Below are positions 1-6,081 of a stretch of DNA of 8,238 nt, piece after piece. A program made the translations under genes and the position numbers. The notes under the pieces are model-generated. The model searched no databases and was not told where the DNA came from. It saw nothing but the letters and a program-made list of their open reading frames with translations. The number at the start of each line of letters is the position of its first letter. Positions within the stretch are counted from its first letter, which is position 1. This DNA is from an uncultured Tolumonas sp. Lineage in GTDB: Bacteria; Pseudomonadota; Gammaproteobacteria; Enterobacterales; Aeromonadaceae. Location of the stretch: the NCBI GenBank assembly GCA_903931645.1, contig CAIZDF010000227.1:1-8238 (forward strand), given 5' to 3'.

Positions 1-70
1 ACTGAACTTTGGTGACTAAAGCTGCCCATCTTCCACTCGAAAAACTGACGGCGTCACGCGAGCAAGGCGA

Positions 71-125
71 GTCGTCTGTGGCATGGCCTACAAGCTGTTA
101 AGGCTGTACCGGCCTACCAGGCGAC
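71..125. repeat. Long imperfect hairpin, REP-like intergenic element
   Basis: The two halves fold back along nearly the whole length: GTCGTC (71-76) with GGCGAC (120-125, one G-U), TGG (79-81) with CCA (117-119), GGCC (85-88) with GGCC (111-114), TAC (89-91) with GTA (106-108) and AGC (93-95) with GCT (103-105). The loop is 96-102. That gives about 19 pairs broken by small bulges. GGCCTAC occurs on both sides of the loop (85-91 and 111-117), and the GGCCTACAA and CCGGCCTAC strings recall the ends of enterobacterial REP elements. The position, in a gap beyond a terminator, also fits REP. It could instead be part of a structured RNA or a terminator without a T-run. The fold is seen in the sequence; the REP identity is inference. 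Confidence 0.4.
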
Positions 126-169
126 ACACCGTAAATTGGCCATATGGCGGCATATAAAAAAGCATACGC

Positions 170-213
170 CACAAAAAGAAGAAACCAGCAGTCTTTGCAG
201 AAAGCTGGTTTCT
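170..213 (-). terminator. Intrinsic terminator of the rnm-yciO-rluB-queC operon
   Basis: A perfect 10-bp inverted repeat, AGAAACCAGC (180-189) and GCTGGTTTCT (204-213), is separated by 14 bases. Part of the loop can extend the stem (CTTT-GCAG-AAAG). Read on the minus strand, the stem is followed at once by TCTTTTTGT (179-171), a T-rich tract. It lies about 25 bases past the queC stop, so it is well placed to end the leftward transcript. On the plus strand the sequence after the stem is T-poor, so activity in that direction is unlikely. Confidence 0.8.
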
Positions 214-237
214 ATTATGCTGATAAATTAAAAATAA

Positions 238-936
238 TCAGTTCAATTTGCTATCTAATGCTGCCATTACCACATCAGGATCTTGCTGATAATCATGCAA
301 GCCTTTCGCGCGTAATTTACAGGCCGGGCATTCGCCACAACCATCACCTATCACGCCGTTATAGCAAGTCAGCGTTTTCTGACGTACATAGTCCAGACGG
401 CTGATTTTATCCGCCAACGCCCAGGTTTCCGCTTTGTTAAGCCACATTAGTGGGGTTTCAAACTTAACATCACGTTCCATACCCAGCTTGACTGCATGAT
501 TTAACGCTTTTACAAACTCATCGCGGCAATCAGGATAACCGGAGAAATCGGTCTCGCAAACACCAGTGATAACGGTGTCAGCACCCACCTGATAAGCATA
601 AATCGCCGCTAAGGTCAGAAACAGAATATTGCGGCCCGGTACAAACGTATTCGGTAAGCCATTTTCCTGCAGATCATTACTGACCGGGATCGCATCACGT
701 GTCAGCGCGGAAACGGCCAGCTCATTGAGCAGACCGACATCCAGCACTTTGTGCGCGGCTAAACCTAAATCAGCTGCAATCTGACGGGCAACTTCAATTT
801 CCTGCACATGGCGCTGACCATAATCAAAGGTGATCGCATGCACTTCGTCATATTGCTGCACGGCATATAACAGGCAGGTAGTGCTATCCTGCCCGCCACT
901 GAACACTACCACAGCTTTACGTTTAGTCTGGCTCAT
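238..936 (-). CDS. queC: 7-cyano-7-deazaguanine (preQ0) synthase QueC
   Basis: QueC converts 7-carboxy-7-deazaguanine to preQ0 using ATP and ammonia. This is a cytoplasmic step in making the queuosine wobble base of tRNA. The protein has the PP-loop signature SGGQDS at residues 13-18, the family stretches [20 protein letters not shown] and [20 protein letters not shown], and four C-terminal cysteines (191, 200, 203, 206, C-x8-C-x2-C-x2-C) expected to hold zinc. The length of 232 residues matches the family (E. coli about 231). I chose ATG at 936 over an in-frame TTG at 942, because CAGG sits about 9 bases before the ATG but too close to the TTG. The rluB stop lies 2 bases upstream, so queC is the last gene of the leftward operon and is followed by a terminator. 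In E. coli queC is not next to rluB. Confidence 0.97.
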   Translation of the reverse strand: MSQTKRKAVVVFSGGQDSTTCLLYAVQQYDEVHAITFDYGQRHVQEIEVARQIAADLGLAAHKVLDVGLLNELAVSALTRDAIPVSNDLQENGLPNTFVPGRNILFLTLAAIYAYQVGADTVITGVCETDFSGYPDCRDEFVKALNHAVKLGMERDVKFETPLMWLNKAETWALADKISRLDYVRQKTLTCYNGVIGDGCGECPACKLRAKGLHDYQQDPDVVMAALDSKLN

Positions 937-938
937 GA

Positions 939-1988
939 TCAACGACCTGTTTTACCCGCACGGGTAATACGCTGACGATTATTCGCATTGGGAGTCGCTT
1001 TTTTGCGTGGATCGCCATCGCGAAGACGCTTACGTGCATTTTCCCAGCTCACATCATCATCACGTTGATGTTTCACAGGTGCTGCTGCACGCGGTGTTTT
1101 TGGACGTGGAATTGTTGGTGTTTCGCCAACTACTTCCTCGCCTTGCAAAATAGTCCGTTCACGGTGACGACGCACTGCACGGCGGATCTGCGCAGCTTGT
1201 TTAAACTCGCTACGACGCTCTTCTACCGCGAATACTTTGCTGCGCTCTTCCGGCACCAAACCTACCATCTTACGCAGGTAATTTACTTGTGGCAGTTGTA
1301 ATTCAACCCAACCACCGCGAGGCAAAGTTTTGTCCAGTTTGATGTCGCCATAACGGATACGCATCAGACGGCTAACCTGCACGTCCAGTGATTCCCACAA
1401 ACGGCGAACTTCACGATTACGGCCTTCACACAGGGTCACGTTGTACCACTGGTTCAAACCTTCACCGCCACCAGAGGTAATTTTATCGAACTTCGCCGGG
1501 CCATCTTCCAGTTGCACGCCATGGCGTAACTTCTGCAACATGCCTTCGGTCACTTCACCGAACACACGTACCGCATATTCACGTTCCACTTCGTGACTTG
1601 GGTGCATCAGACGGTTCGCCAATTCACCATCAGTGGTGAACAGCAACAGACCTGATGTATTCACATCCAGACGCCCCACGGCAACCCAGCGCGAATCTTT
1701 GATGCGTGGCAGACGATCAAACACCGTCGGACGACCTTCCGGATCATGACGGGTACACACTTCCCCTTCTGGCTTGTGATAAGCCAGCACGCGGCAGATC
1801 ACATCAGTTACCGATGGTACGGTAATTTGATGACCATCAACGCGGATCGCAGCGCTTGCATCTACACGATCGCCCAGTGTCGCTATTTTGCCGTTCACAC
1901 TGACACGGCCTTCAGTAATCACTGTCTCCATCTCACGACGGGAACCAACACCCGCTCGAGCCAGTACTTTTTGCAGTTTTTCGCTCAT
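939..1988 (-). CDS. rluB: 23S rRNA pseudouridine(2605) synthase RluB
   Basis: RluB isomerises one uridine of 23S rRNA (U2605 in E. coli) to pseudouridine. An S4-like RNA-binding domain occupies residues 1-60 ([19 protein letters not shown]). The RsuA/RluB catalytic domain follows, with [20 protein letters not shown] holding the catalytic Asp at residue 108. [12 protein letters not shown] and [12 protein letters not shown] are also typical. ATG at 1988 is preferred over a TTG at 2000: TGAGG lies 6 bases before the ATG, and the protein then begins MSEKLQK as in E. coli. At 349 residues it is about 58 longer than the E. coli enzyme. The extra length is a basic, probably disordered tail after residue ~260, rich in Arg, Lys, Pro and Asn, which may add RNA contacts (inference). 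The upstream yciO stop is 12 bases away. Confidence 0.96.
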   Translation of the reverse strand: MSEKLQKVLARAGVGSRREMETVITEGRVSVNGKIATLGDRVDASAAIRVDGHQITVPSVTDVICRVLAYHKPEGEVCTRHDPEGRPTVFDRLPRIKDSRWVAVGRLDVNTSGLLLFTTDGELANRLMHPSHEVEREYAVRVFGEVTEGMLQKLRHGVQLEDGPAKFDKITSGGGEGLNQWYNVTLCEGRNREVRRLWESLDVQVSRLMRIRYGDIKLDKTLPRGGWVELQLPQVNYLRKMVGLVPEERSKVFAVEERRSEFKQAAQIRRAVRRHRERTILQGEEVVGETPTIPRPKTPRAAAPVKHQRDDDVSWENARKRLRDGDPRKKATPNANNRQRITRAGKTGR

Positions 1989-2000
1989 GCTTTGCCTCAA

Positions 2001-2621
2001 TCATTCAAACGGTGTCGGATCTCCGGCACCGAAGCGTACTACTTTAGGCTCATCATCCGAGAAATCGATAACGGTGGTCGGCTGTGCGCCTTGCGTTCCG
2101 CCATCAATAATCAGATCAACGACTTTTTCCAGCTGTCCACGGAACTCTTCCGGATCCGCTTCTGCCAACACCTGACCAGGAAGGATCAAGGTACTGGACA
2201 TTAATGGTTCACCCAACTCGGTTAACAACGCTTGGGCAATGTTATTGGTCGGTACACGGATACCGATCGTTTTCTTTTTTTCGTTCATCAGGCGACGCGG
2301 CACTTCTTTGGTCGCTTTCAGAATAAAAGTATAGGCGCCGGGTGTATTATTTTTAATCAGTCGGAATGCGGTATTATCAATTTTGGCGTACACCGACAAC
2401 TCCGAAAGATCGTTACACAACAACGTAAAATTATGCTCATCTTCCAACTGACGAATGCGGCAGATTTTTTCCAGCGCACTCTTATCGCCCATCATGCAAC
2501 CCAGTGCATAACCGGAATCGGTGGGATAAACGATCACACCGCCTTGACGCAAAATGCCCACCGCCTGAGAGATCAGACGCGTTTGTGGGTTAACCGGATG
2601 AACAACAAAAAATTGACTCAT
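2001..2621 (-). CDS. yciO: YciO, TsaC/Sua5 (YrdC)-family protein
   Basis: This 206-residue protein is the same length as E. coli YciO and closely similar throughout, starting MSQFF and including VIVYPTDSGYALG (29-41), ICRIRQL (53-59), KNNTPGAYTFILKATKEVPR (90-109) and KTIGIRVP (117-124). The YrdC fold binds ATP and threonine. TsaC and Sua5 relatives make L-threonylcarbamoyladenylate for the t6A tRNA modification, whereas the physiological role of YciO itself is less certain. GGGAGG just before the ATG is a strong ribosome site. The start overlaps the rnm stop as ATGA, which suggests translational coupling. The family call is secure; assignment as the cell's main t6A enzyme is not supported here. 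Confidence 0.95.
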   Translation of the reverse strand: MSQFFVVHPVNPQTRLISQAVGILRQGGVIVYPTDSGYALGCMMGDKSALEKICRIRQLEDEHNFTLLCNDLSELSVYAKIDNTAFRLIKNNTPGAYTFILKATKEVPRRLMNEKKKTIGIRVPTNNIAQALLTELGEPLMSSTLILPGQVLAEADPEEFRGQLEKVVDLIIDGGTQGAQPTTVIDFSDDEPKVVRFGAGDPTPFE

Positions 2622-3481
2622 AATTCCTCCCCTTGCGGGACGTCAGGAAATGCAGAAAAAACATGCCAGACGGGCGTCACATCCTTGGGGAGCCACAAGT
2701 TTTTACCTAACTCAACCCAAGGTAGCGGTGTATGAAAATCTGAGCCAACCGATGCCATAAATCCGTAATCGCGGCAATACTGACCCAGCGTTGACCGCTC
2801 ATGCGGACTTTGCTGACATAAACTCACTTCGATGGCATCGCCACCAGCTTCTTTAAATAATACCAGAAGACGTTTCAGCCACTTAGTAGAAAGTTTATAA
2901 CGGCCAGGATGCGCTAACACGGCAACCCCACCAGCCACATGAATAGCTGTAACAACCGCTTCAATGCTAGCCCAGTGATGCGGCACATAAGCACGCGCAC
3001 CACGCGACAAATAACGGTCAAACGCATTCTGCATGGTCTTACAGTGCTTTTGCTCAACCAGATAGTGGGCAAAATGCGAACGCGTCAGCATGCCGCCGTT
3101 CGCCAGCGCAACTGCCCCTTCATAACAACCGGGGAGCTTATTTTTTTCCAGACGATTGCCTAACTCGACACCGCGCGCTGTCCGCGCCTGAGCTTGGCTC
3201 TCCAGCAGCGCTAACAATGCCGGGCTTTGGGTATCAACCTGCAAACCCACAACATGCACTTCGATGGCATCCCAGGTGCAAGATATCTCCACACCGGAGA
3301 GTAAATGTAAGGGTAACGCATCGGCATCTATCGCCGCCTGCGCGAGCGCAATACCGTCTACCGTATCGTGATCGGTCAACGCCAGAACATTCACGCCTTT
3401 TTCAACTGCACGAGCAACCAGCTCTGCCGGCGATAAATGGCCATCCGAACAGGTGGAGTGACTGTGTAAATCTATTCGCAT
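2618..3481 (-). CDS. rnm: RNase AM (YciV/TrpH), PHP-domain 5'-3' exoribonuclease
   Basis: This is a 287-residue PHP-superfamily protein matching E. coli YciV (also called TrpH), now known as RNase AM, a 5'-3' exonuclease that matures the 5' ends of rRNAs and degrades short RNAs. Metal-binding motifs are visible in order: HSHSTCSDG (H6, H8, D13), LTDHD (35-39), GVEIS (E64), EVHVVGL (H75), VLAHPGRY and, near the C-terminus, GSDFH. It is the first gene of the leftward operon, divergent from trpL as in enterics. The start at 3481 gives the expected N-terminus MRIDLHSH; the ribosome site is weak (GAGA about 9 bases upstream). The shared promoter region with trp is why the gene was once named for tryptophan, but nothing in the protein suggests a role in tryptophan synthesis. 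Confidence 0.95.
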   Translation of the reverse strand: MRIDLHSHSTCSDGHLSPAELVARAVEKGVNVLALTDHDTVDGIALAQAAIDADALPLHLLSGVEISCTWDAIEVHVVGLQVDTQSPALLALLESQAQARTARGVELGNRLEKNKLPGCYEGAVALANGGMLTRSHFAHYLVEQKHCKTMQNAFDRYLSRGARAYVPHHWASIEAVVTAIHVAGGVAVLAHPGRYKLSTKWLKRLLVLFKEAGGDAIEVSLCQQSPHERSTLGQYCRDYGFMASVGSDFHTPLPWVELGKNLWLPKDVTPVWHVFSAFPDVPQGEEL

Positions 3482-3514
3482 TCACGTTCTCGTGGTTCAA
3501 TTGCAAAAAGGAAC

Positions 3515-3532
3515 TTGACAAACAGCTGTCAA
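3515..3532. promoter_or_regulatory. Palindrome TTGACA-N6-TGTCAA over the -35 region
   Basis: This is a perfect inverted repeat of 6-base arms around AACAGC. The left arm is the trp -35 box. The right arm, read on the minus strand, is another TTGACA facing rnm. It is therefore either two divergent -35 boxes back to back or an operator for a dimeric regulator controlling both operons. The minus-strand -10 at the right distance is poor (TTTTTG or TTTTGC, near 3503-3509), so the second promoter is not well supported. I do not recognise the palindrome as a known operator. Confidence 0.45.
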
Positions 3533-3544
3533 TATCGTTTAACT
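3515..3544 (+). promoter_or_regulatory. Promoter of the trp operon
   Basis: TTGACA (3515-3520) is a consensus -35 box. A -10 box follows as TTTAAC (3538-3543, 17-base spacer) or TTAACT (3539-3544, 18-base spacer); TTAACT is the -10 hexamer of the E. coli trp promoter. Transcription would start near 3550, leaving about 25 bases before the trpL ATG, close to the spacing in E. coli. The bases around the -10 (TTAACTGTAAC) resemble only one half of the E. coli TrpR operator, and no CTAG half-sites are present, so repression by TrpR at this position is uncertain. Confidence 0.75.
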
Positions 3545-3575
3545 GTAACCACTTTAACTGAACTTGGTTTTGAAA

Positions 3576-3626
3576 ATGTCAAATATCCTAACCCAAACCT
3601 TTCGTTGGTGGTGGCACACTCCTTAA
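3576..3626 (+). CDS. trpL: trp operon leader peptide TrpL (16 aa, WWW)
   Basis: The peptide is MSNILTQTFRWWWHTP. Three consecutive Trp codons (TGG at 3606-3614) sit four codons before the TAA stop, just as the paired Trp codons do in E. coli TrpL ([14 protein letters not shown]). The ribosome stalls here when charged tRNA-Trp is scarce, leaving segment 2 (from 3627) free to form the antiterminator. When Trp is plentiful the ribosome runs to the stop and covers segment 2. The ribosome site is weak, with no clear GGAG before the ATG. The peptide itself is not expected to have a function. The call rests on the Trp codons and on the matching attenuator immediately downstream. Confidence 0.93.
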   Translation: MSNILTQTFRWWWHTP

Positions 3627-3711
3627 AGCGGGTGTGGGGTTTCGGCTATTTTCAAAAATAAAGCAGACAGAATTCCCAATAAGGCCCGCTAGCATAGCGG
3701 GTCTTTTTTTT
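3615..3711 (+). terminator. trp attenuator (segments 1-4 and intrinsic terminator)
   Basis: Four alternative-pairing segments can be read. The 1:2 hairpin is CACACTCC (3615-3622) with GGGTGTG (3630-3636), loop 3623-3629. The 2:3 antiterminator is AGCGGGT (3627-3633) with GCCCGCT (3684-3690), extended inside by TGGGG (3635-3639) with TTCCCA (3674-3678 pairing). The 3:4 terminator is GGCCCGCT (3683-3690) with AGCGGGTC (3696-3703), 8 bp including one G-U, a 5-base loop and then eight T (3704-3711). Segments 2 and 4 share the heptamer AGCGGGT, so they compete for the same partner. This is the classical ribosome-mediated switch; pairings were made by eye and no energies were computed. Confidence 0.93.
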
Positions 3712-3739
3712 ATACGCAAAATATTACAGGGACGATCAA

Positions 3740-3784
3740 ATGATTCAGCGACATAAACAGACATGGCGATGGCAAAAAAGCTGA
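3740..3784 (+). CDS. Candidate second Trp-codon leader ORF (14 aa)
   Basis: The ORF encodes MIQRHKQTWRWQKS and ends with TGA. AGGGA (3728-3732) lies 7 bases before the ATG, a better ribosome site than that of trpL. Two Trp codons (3764-3766 and 3770-3772) are separated by one Arg codon and sit close to the stop, as in trp leader peptides. It lies 29 bases beyond the attenuator T-run, in transcript made only after read-through. An AU-rich hairpin and T-run follow. It could be a duplicated and diverged leader, a second starvation sensor or a chance ORF. No protein family is recognised. Expression is not shown; only the ribosome site, codon content and position support it. Confidence 0.5.
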   Translation: MIQRHKQTWRWQKS

Positions 3785-3811
3785 TTAACCCATTGTTAAC
3801 CATCATTTTTT
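3785..3811 (+). terminator. Weak AU-rich hairpin with T-run before trpE
   Basis: TTAAC (3785-3789) pairs perfectly with GTTAA (3795-3799) around the loop CCATT. GATGG (3768-3772), which contains the second Trp codon of the upstream ORF, can also pair with CCATC (3800-3804), stacking beside that stem. Six T follow (3806-3811). The stem is AU-rich and short, so strong termination is unlikely. It may be a second, weak attenuator or only an RNA stem. This is inference from pairing by eye. Confidence 0.3.
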
Positions 3812-3829
3812 GTCTTAAGGAGTAACGTC

Positions 3830-3862
3830 ATGCAATTATTAAACGCGGGAGTACAACTATGA
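3830..3862 (+). CDS. Candidate 10-codon ORF coupled to trpE
   Basis: The ORF encodes [17 protein letters not shown] (3816-3822) lies 7 bases upstream, the same kind of ribosome site and spacing used by trpD and trpCF. Its TGA overlaps the trpE start in an ATGA, so a ribosome ending here could restart on trpE. trpE also has its own site, GGGAG (3847-3851), inside this ORF. There are no Trp codons. The alternative is that this was once the trpE start (E. coli TrpE begins MQ) and a small indel moved it out of frame. The ORF is certain as sequence; its translation is inferred. Confidence 0.5.
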   Translation: MQLLNAGVQL

Positions 3863-5487
3863 GCCCTTCTCTCCCAACCGGTCAACGTCTCACGCTGCGT
3901 GAGAAAGCTCATTATGTCGCTGATCCATTAGAACTGTTTACCCAACTGACCGAACCCGCTGATAACAGCCTGTTGCTGGAATCAGCCGAAATCGATACTA
4001 AAACCGGTACCCAGAGCATGTTATTGATTGATGCCTGCGTTCGAATGGTTTGCCAAGGCCACACCGTCACGGCCACCGCACTGAACAGTAACGGCGAAGC
4101 CGTGCTGAATTTGTTGGCTTCGACGTTACCCGATAGCGTCAACAAGCAACGGGAAGCCAATCAGTTACAGCTTATTTTCCCTGAAAATACCGATATTCAA
4201 GATGAAGACAGCCGTCTGAAAGCACTGTCGGTGTTAGACAGCTTGCGTACTCTGCTCACTCACAGTGTTGATGCCGAAGCCGTGAATCTGTTCCTCGGTG
4301 GGATCTTTGCCTATGACTTAATCGCCAATTTTGAGCGTCTGCCAAACGTATCTGACAGTGACAATACCTGCCCCGATTTTTGCTTCTATGTGGCAGAAAC
4401 GCTGATCCACATCGACCACATTCATAAAACCACCCATCTGCAGGCCGCTTTATTTGGTGGTGAGTCGGGTGCGCATGAACTGCCTCGCCTGCAACACCGT
4501 CTGGCCAGTTTGAAAGAGTATTGCAACCATTTCCGCGCCAGCTCTGTTTCCAAAAAAGAGACACTGCCATCGCAGTTAAATGTTGATAAGAGCGATAAAA
4601 CCTACTGTGCGGATGTCGAAAAGCTGAAAGGCAATATCCGTAAAGGTGACATCTTCCAAGTGGTGCCATCACGTTGTTTTAGCCTGCCATGCCCACAACC
4701 ATTGATCGCTTACCGTGAGCTGAAACGCACCAACCCAAGCCCGTATATGTTCTATATGAACGATCAGGATTTCACCCTATTCGGTGCTTCCCCTGAAAGT
4801 GCTGTGAAATTCGAACATAAGAGCCGTCAGGTGGAAATGTACCCGATTGCCGGCACGCGTCGCCGCGGCCTGAATGCCGATGGTTCGATCAATCTCGATC
4901 TCGACGGTCGTTTAGAGCTGGAACTGCGTCAAGACACTAAAGAAACTGCTGAACATATGATGCTGGTTGATCTGGCCCGCAATGACATTGCCCGCATCAG
5001 CGAACCTGGCAGCCGTTATGTCAAAGACCTGTTGAAAGTCGATCGTTACAGCCATGTGATGCACTTAGTTTCCCGTGTCGTTGGCAAACTGCGTCACGAT
5101 CTGGATGCTCTGCACGCATATCAAGCTTGCATGAACATGGGCACGCTGACCGGCGCGCCGAAAATCCGCGCATCAGAGCTGATCCGTGAAGTAGAACAAA
5201 AACGCCGAGGCAGCTACGGTGGCGCGGTGGGTTATCTGAATAGCGATGGCGATATGGATACCTGCATCGTGATCCGTTCAGCGTTTGTAAAAAATGGCAT
5301 TGCGTATGTGCAAGCCGGCGCCGGTGTGGTGTTTGATTCCAAACCACAGGCAGAAGCTGATGAAACGCGCGGTAAAGCCGCTGCGGTATTAAACGCTATT
5401 GCACTGGCACACGGTACCACACTGGCTGCAATTACCGCCCAAGCCTCGCAAGCGGCACAAATGCACAAGGAGGCCGCTCATGGCTAA
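3859..5487 (+). CDS. trpE: Anthranilate synthase component I TrpE
   Basis: TrpE makes anthranilate from chorismate with ammonia supplied by TrpG, the first committed step to tryptophan. The protein has 542 residues (E. coli 520). An N-terminal LLLESAE (38-44) matches the Trp-binding element around E39-S40 of the enteric enzyme, and NPSPYM (292-297) supplies further feedback contacts, so Trp inhibition is expected. The chorismate-binding domain shows [29 protein letters not shown] (365-376), [11 protein letters not shown] and [11 protein letters not shown]. By position, E362 and H402 correspond to catalytic E358 and H398 of the enteric enzyme. The ATG has GGGAG 7 bases upstream, and an in-frame TAA at 3823 excludes a longer ATG start. 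The extra ~20 C-terminal residues are Ala/Gln-rich and carry the trpG ribosome site. Confidence 0.98.
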   Translation: MSPSLPTGQRLTLREKAHYVADPLELFTQLTEPADNSLLLESAEIDTKTGTQSMLLIDACVRMVCQGHTVTATALNSNGEAVLNLLASTLPDSVNKQREANQLQLIFPENTDIQDEDSRLKALSVLDSLRTLLTHSVDAEAVNLFLGGIFAYDLIANFERLPNVSDSDNTCPDFCFYVAETLIHIDHIHKTTHLQAALFGGESGAHELPRLQHRLASLKEYCNHFRASSVSKKETLPSQLNVDKSDKTYCADVEKLKGNIRKGDIFQVVPSRCFSLPCPQPLIAYRELKRTNPSPYMFYMNDQDFTLFGASPESAVKFEHKSRQVEMYPIAGTRRRGLNADGSINLDLDGRLELELRQDTKETAEHMMLVDLARNDIARISEPGSRYVKDLLKVDRYSHVMHLVSRVVGKLRHDLDALHAYQACMNMGTLTGAPKIRASELIREVEQKRRGSYGGAVGYLNSDGDMDTCIVIRSAFVKNGIAYVQAGAGVVFDSKPQAEADETRGKAAAVLNAIALAHGTTLAAITAQASQAAQMHKEAAHG

Positions 5488-6079
5488 CACCATTTTTCTG
5501 TTAGATAACTTCGACTCATTTACTTATAACTTGGTCGATCAGTTTCGCAGCCTTGGGCACAGCGTAAAGATTTATCGTAACAATCTGCCCGCCCAGCAGA
5601 TTTTCGATCAGATCATGGCTAGCTCCGATAATCCGGTGCTGGTGCTTTCCCCCGGCCCCGGTGCACCGCACGAAGCCGGTTGTATGATTGAGCTGATCGG
5701 TTTATGCCGTGGCAAAGTGCCGATCATTGGCATTTGCCTTGGTCATCAGGCGATCTGCGAATATTACGGCGGCACCGTAGGCTCTGCCGGCGAGTTCGTT
5801 CATGGTAAAGTATCGAAAATCGAACACAGTGGTAAAGACATGTTCGTGGGTATGAGTCAGCCACTACCGGTCGCCCGTTACCATTCACTGGTCGCGACCT
5901 ATGTGCCGGATGAACTGGAAGTGATTGCGCGTTTCGGCGAAATGCCAATGGCCGTATTACACCGCGCAGATCGCGTGATGGGCTTCCAGTTCCATCCTGA
6001 GTCAATTATGACGACAGAAGGTGCGCAACTGCTGACACAGAGCCTGGCCTTTATCACTGCAACAGACAAGGAGGTCTGA
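5480..6079 (+). CDS. trpG: Anthranilate synthase component II (glutaminase) TrpG
   Basis: TrpG is the class I glutamine amidotransferase subunit that releases ammonia from glutamine and passes it to TrpE. It starts [21 protein letters not shown]. The oxyanion region is LSPGPGAP (56-63), the nucleophile is C86 in GICLGHQ, and H172 and E174 in FQFHPES complete the triad. At 199 residues it is a stand-alone subunit; in E. coli the same domain is fused to TrpD. An open frame extends upstream to 5399 inside trpE, but AAGGAGG (5467-5473) six bases before ATG 5480 and the family N-terminus fix the start. It overlaps trpE by 8 bases, which suggests coupled translation and balanced subunits. Confidence 0.98.
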   Translation: MANTIFLLDNFDSFTYNLVDQFRSLGHSVKIYRNNLPAQQIFDQIMASSDNPVLVLSPGPGAPHEAGCMIELIGLCRGKVPIIGICLGHQAICEYYGGTVGSAGEFVHGKVSKIEHSGKDMFVGMSQPLPVARYHSLVATYVPDELEVIARFGEMPMAVLHRADRVMGFQFHPESIMTTEGAQLLTQSLAFITATDKEV

Positions 6080-6081
6080 TC

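Noticed and set aside
2..19. Possible end of an upstream plus-strand gene (LNFGD then TAA)
   Set aside because: Only five codons are visible, all three plus frames stop within the first 20 bases, and nothing distinguishes a true gene end.
139..148. 10-base palindrome GCCATATGGC
   Set aside because: It is short and isolated, and I know of no regulator or gene start to link it to.
83..157. Small plus-strand ORF beginning MAYKLLRLYRP
   Set aside because: There is no ribosome site before the ATG, it lies inside the long hairpin, and no family is recognised.
144..404. Plus-strand open frame of 86 codons over the queC 3' end
   Set aside because: It runs through the queC terminator and is antisense to the conserved zinc-cysteine region of queC.
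937..942. TTG start for QueC giving two extra residues
   Set aside because: The AGG ribosome site is too close to the TTG and well spaced for the ATG at 936.
1746..2204. Plus-strand open frame of 152 codons across rluB/yciO
   Set aside because: It is antisense to two clearly recognised genes, crosses their junction, resembles no family and is best explained as a shadow frame.
3588..3806. Minus-strand open frame of 72 codons across the trp leader
   Set aside because: It is antisense to trpL, the attenuator and the second leader ORF, and has no ribosome site or family resemblance.
4256..4672. Minus-strand open frame of 138 codons inside trpE
   Set aside because: It lies wholly antisense to conserved trpE codons; the His/Arg/Cys-rich composition is typical of a shadow frame.
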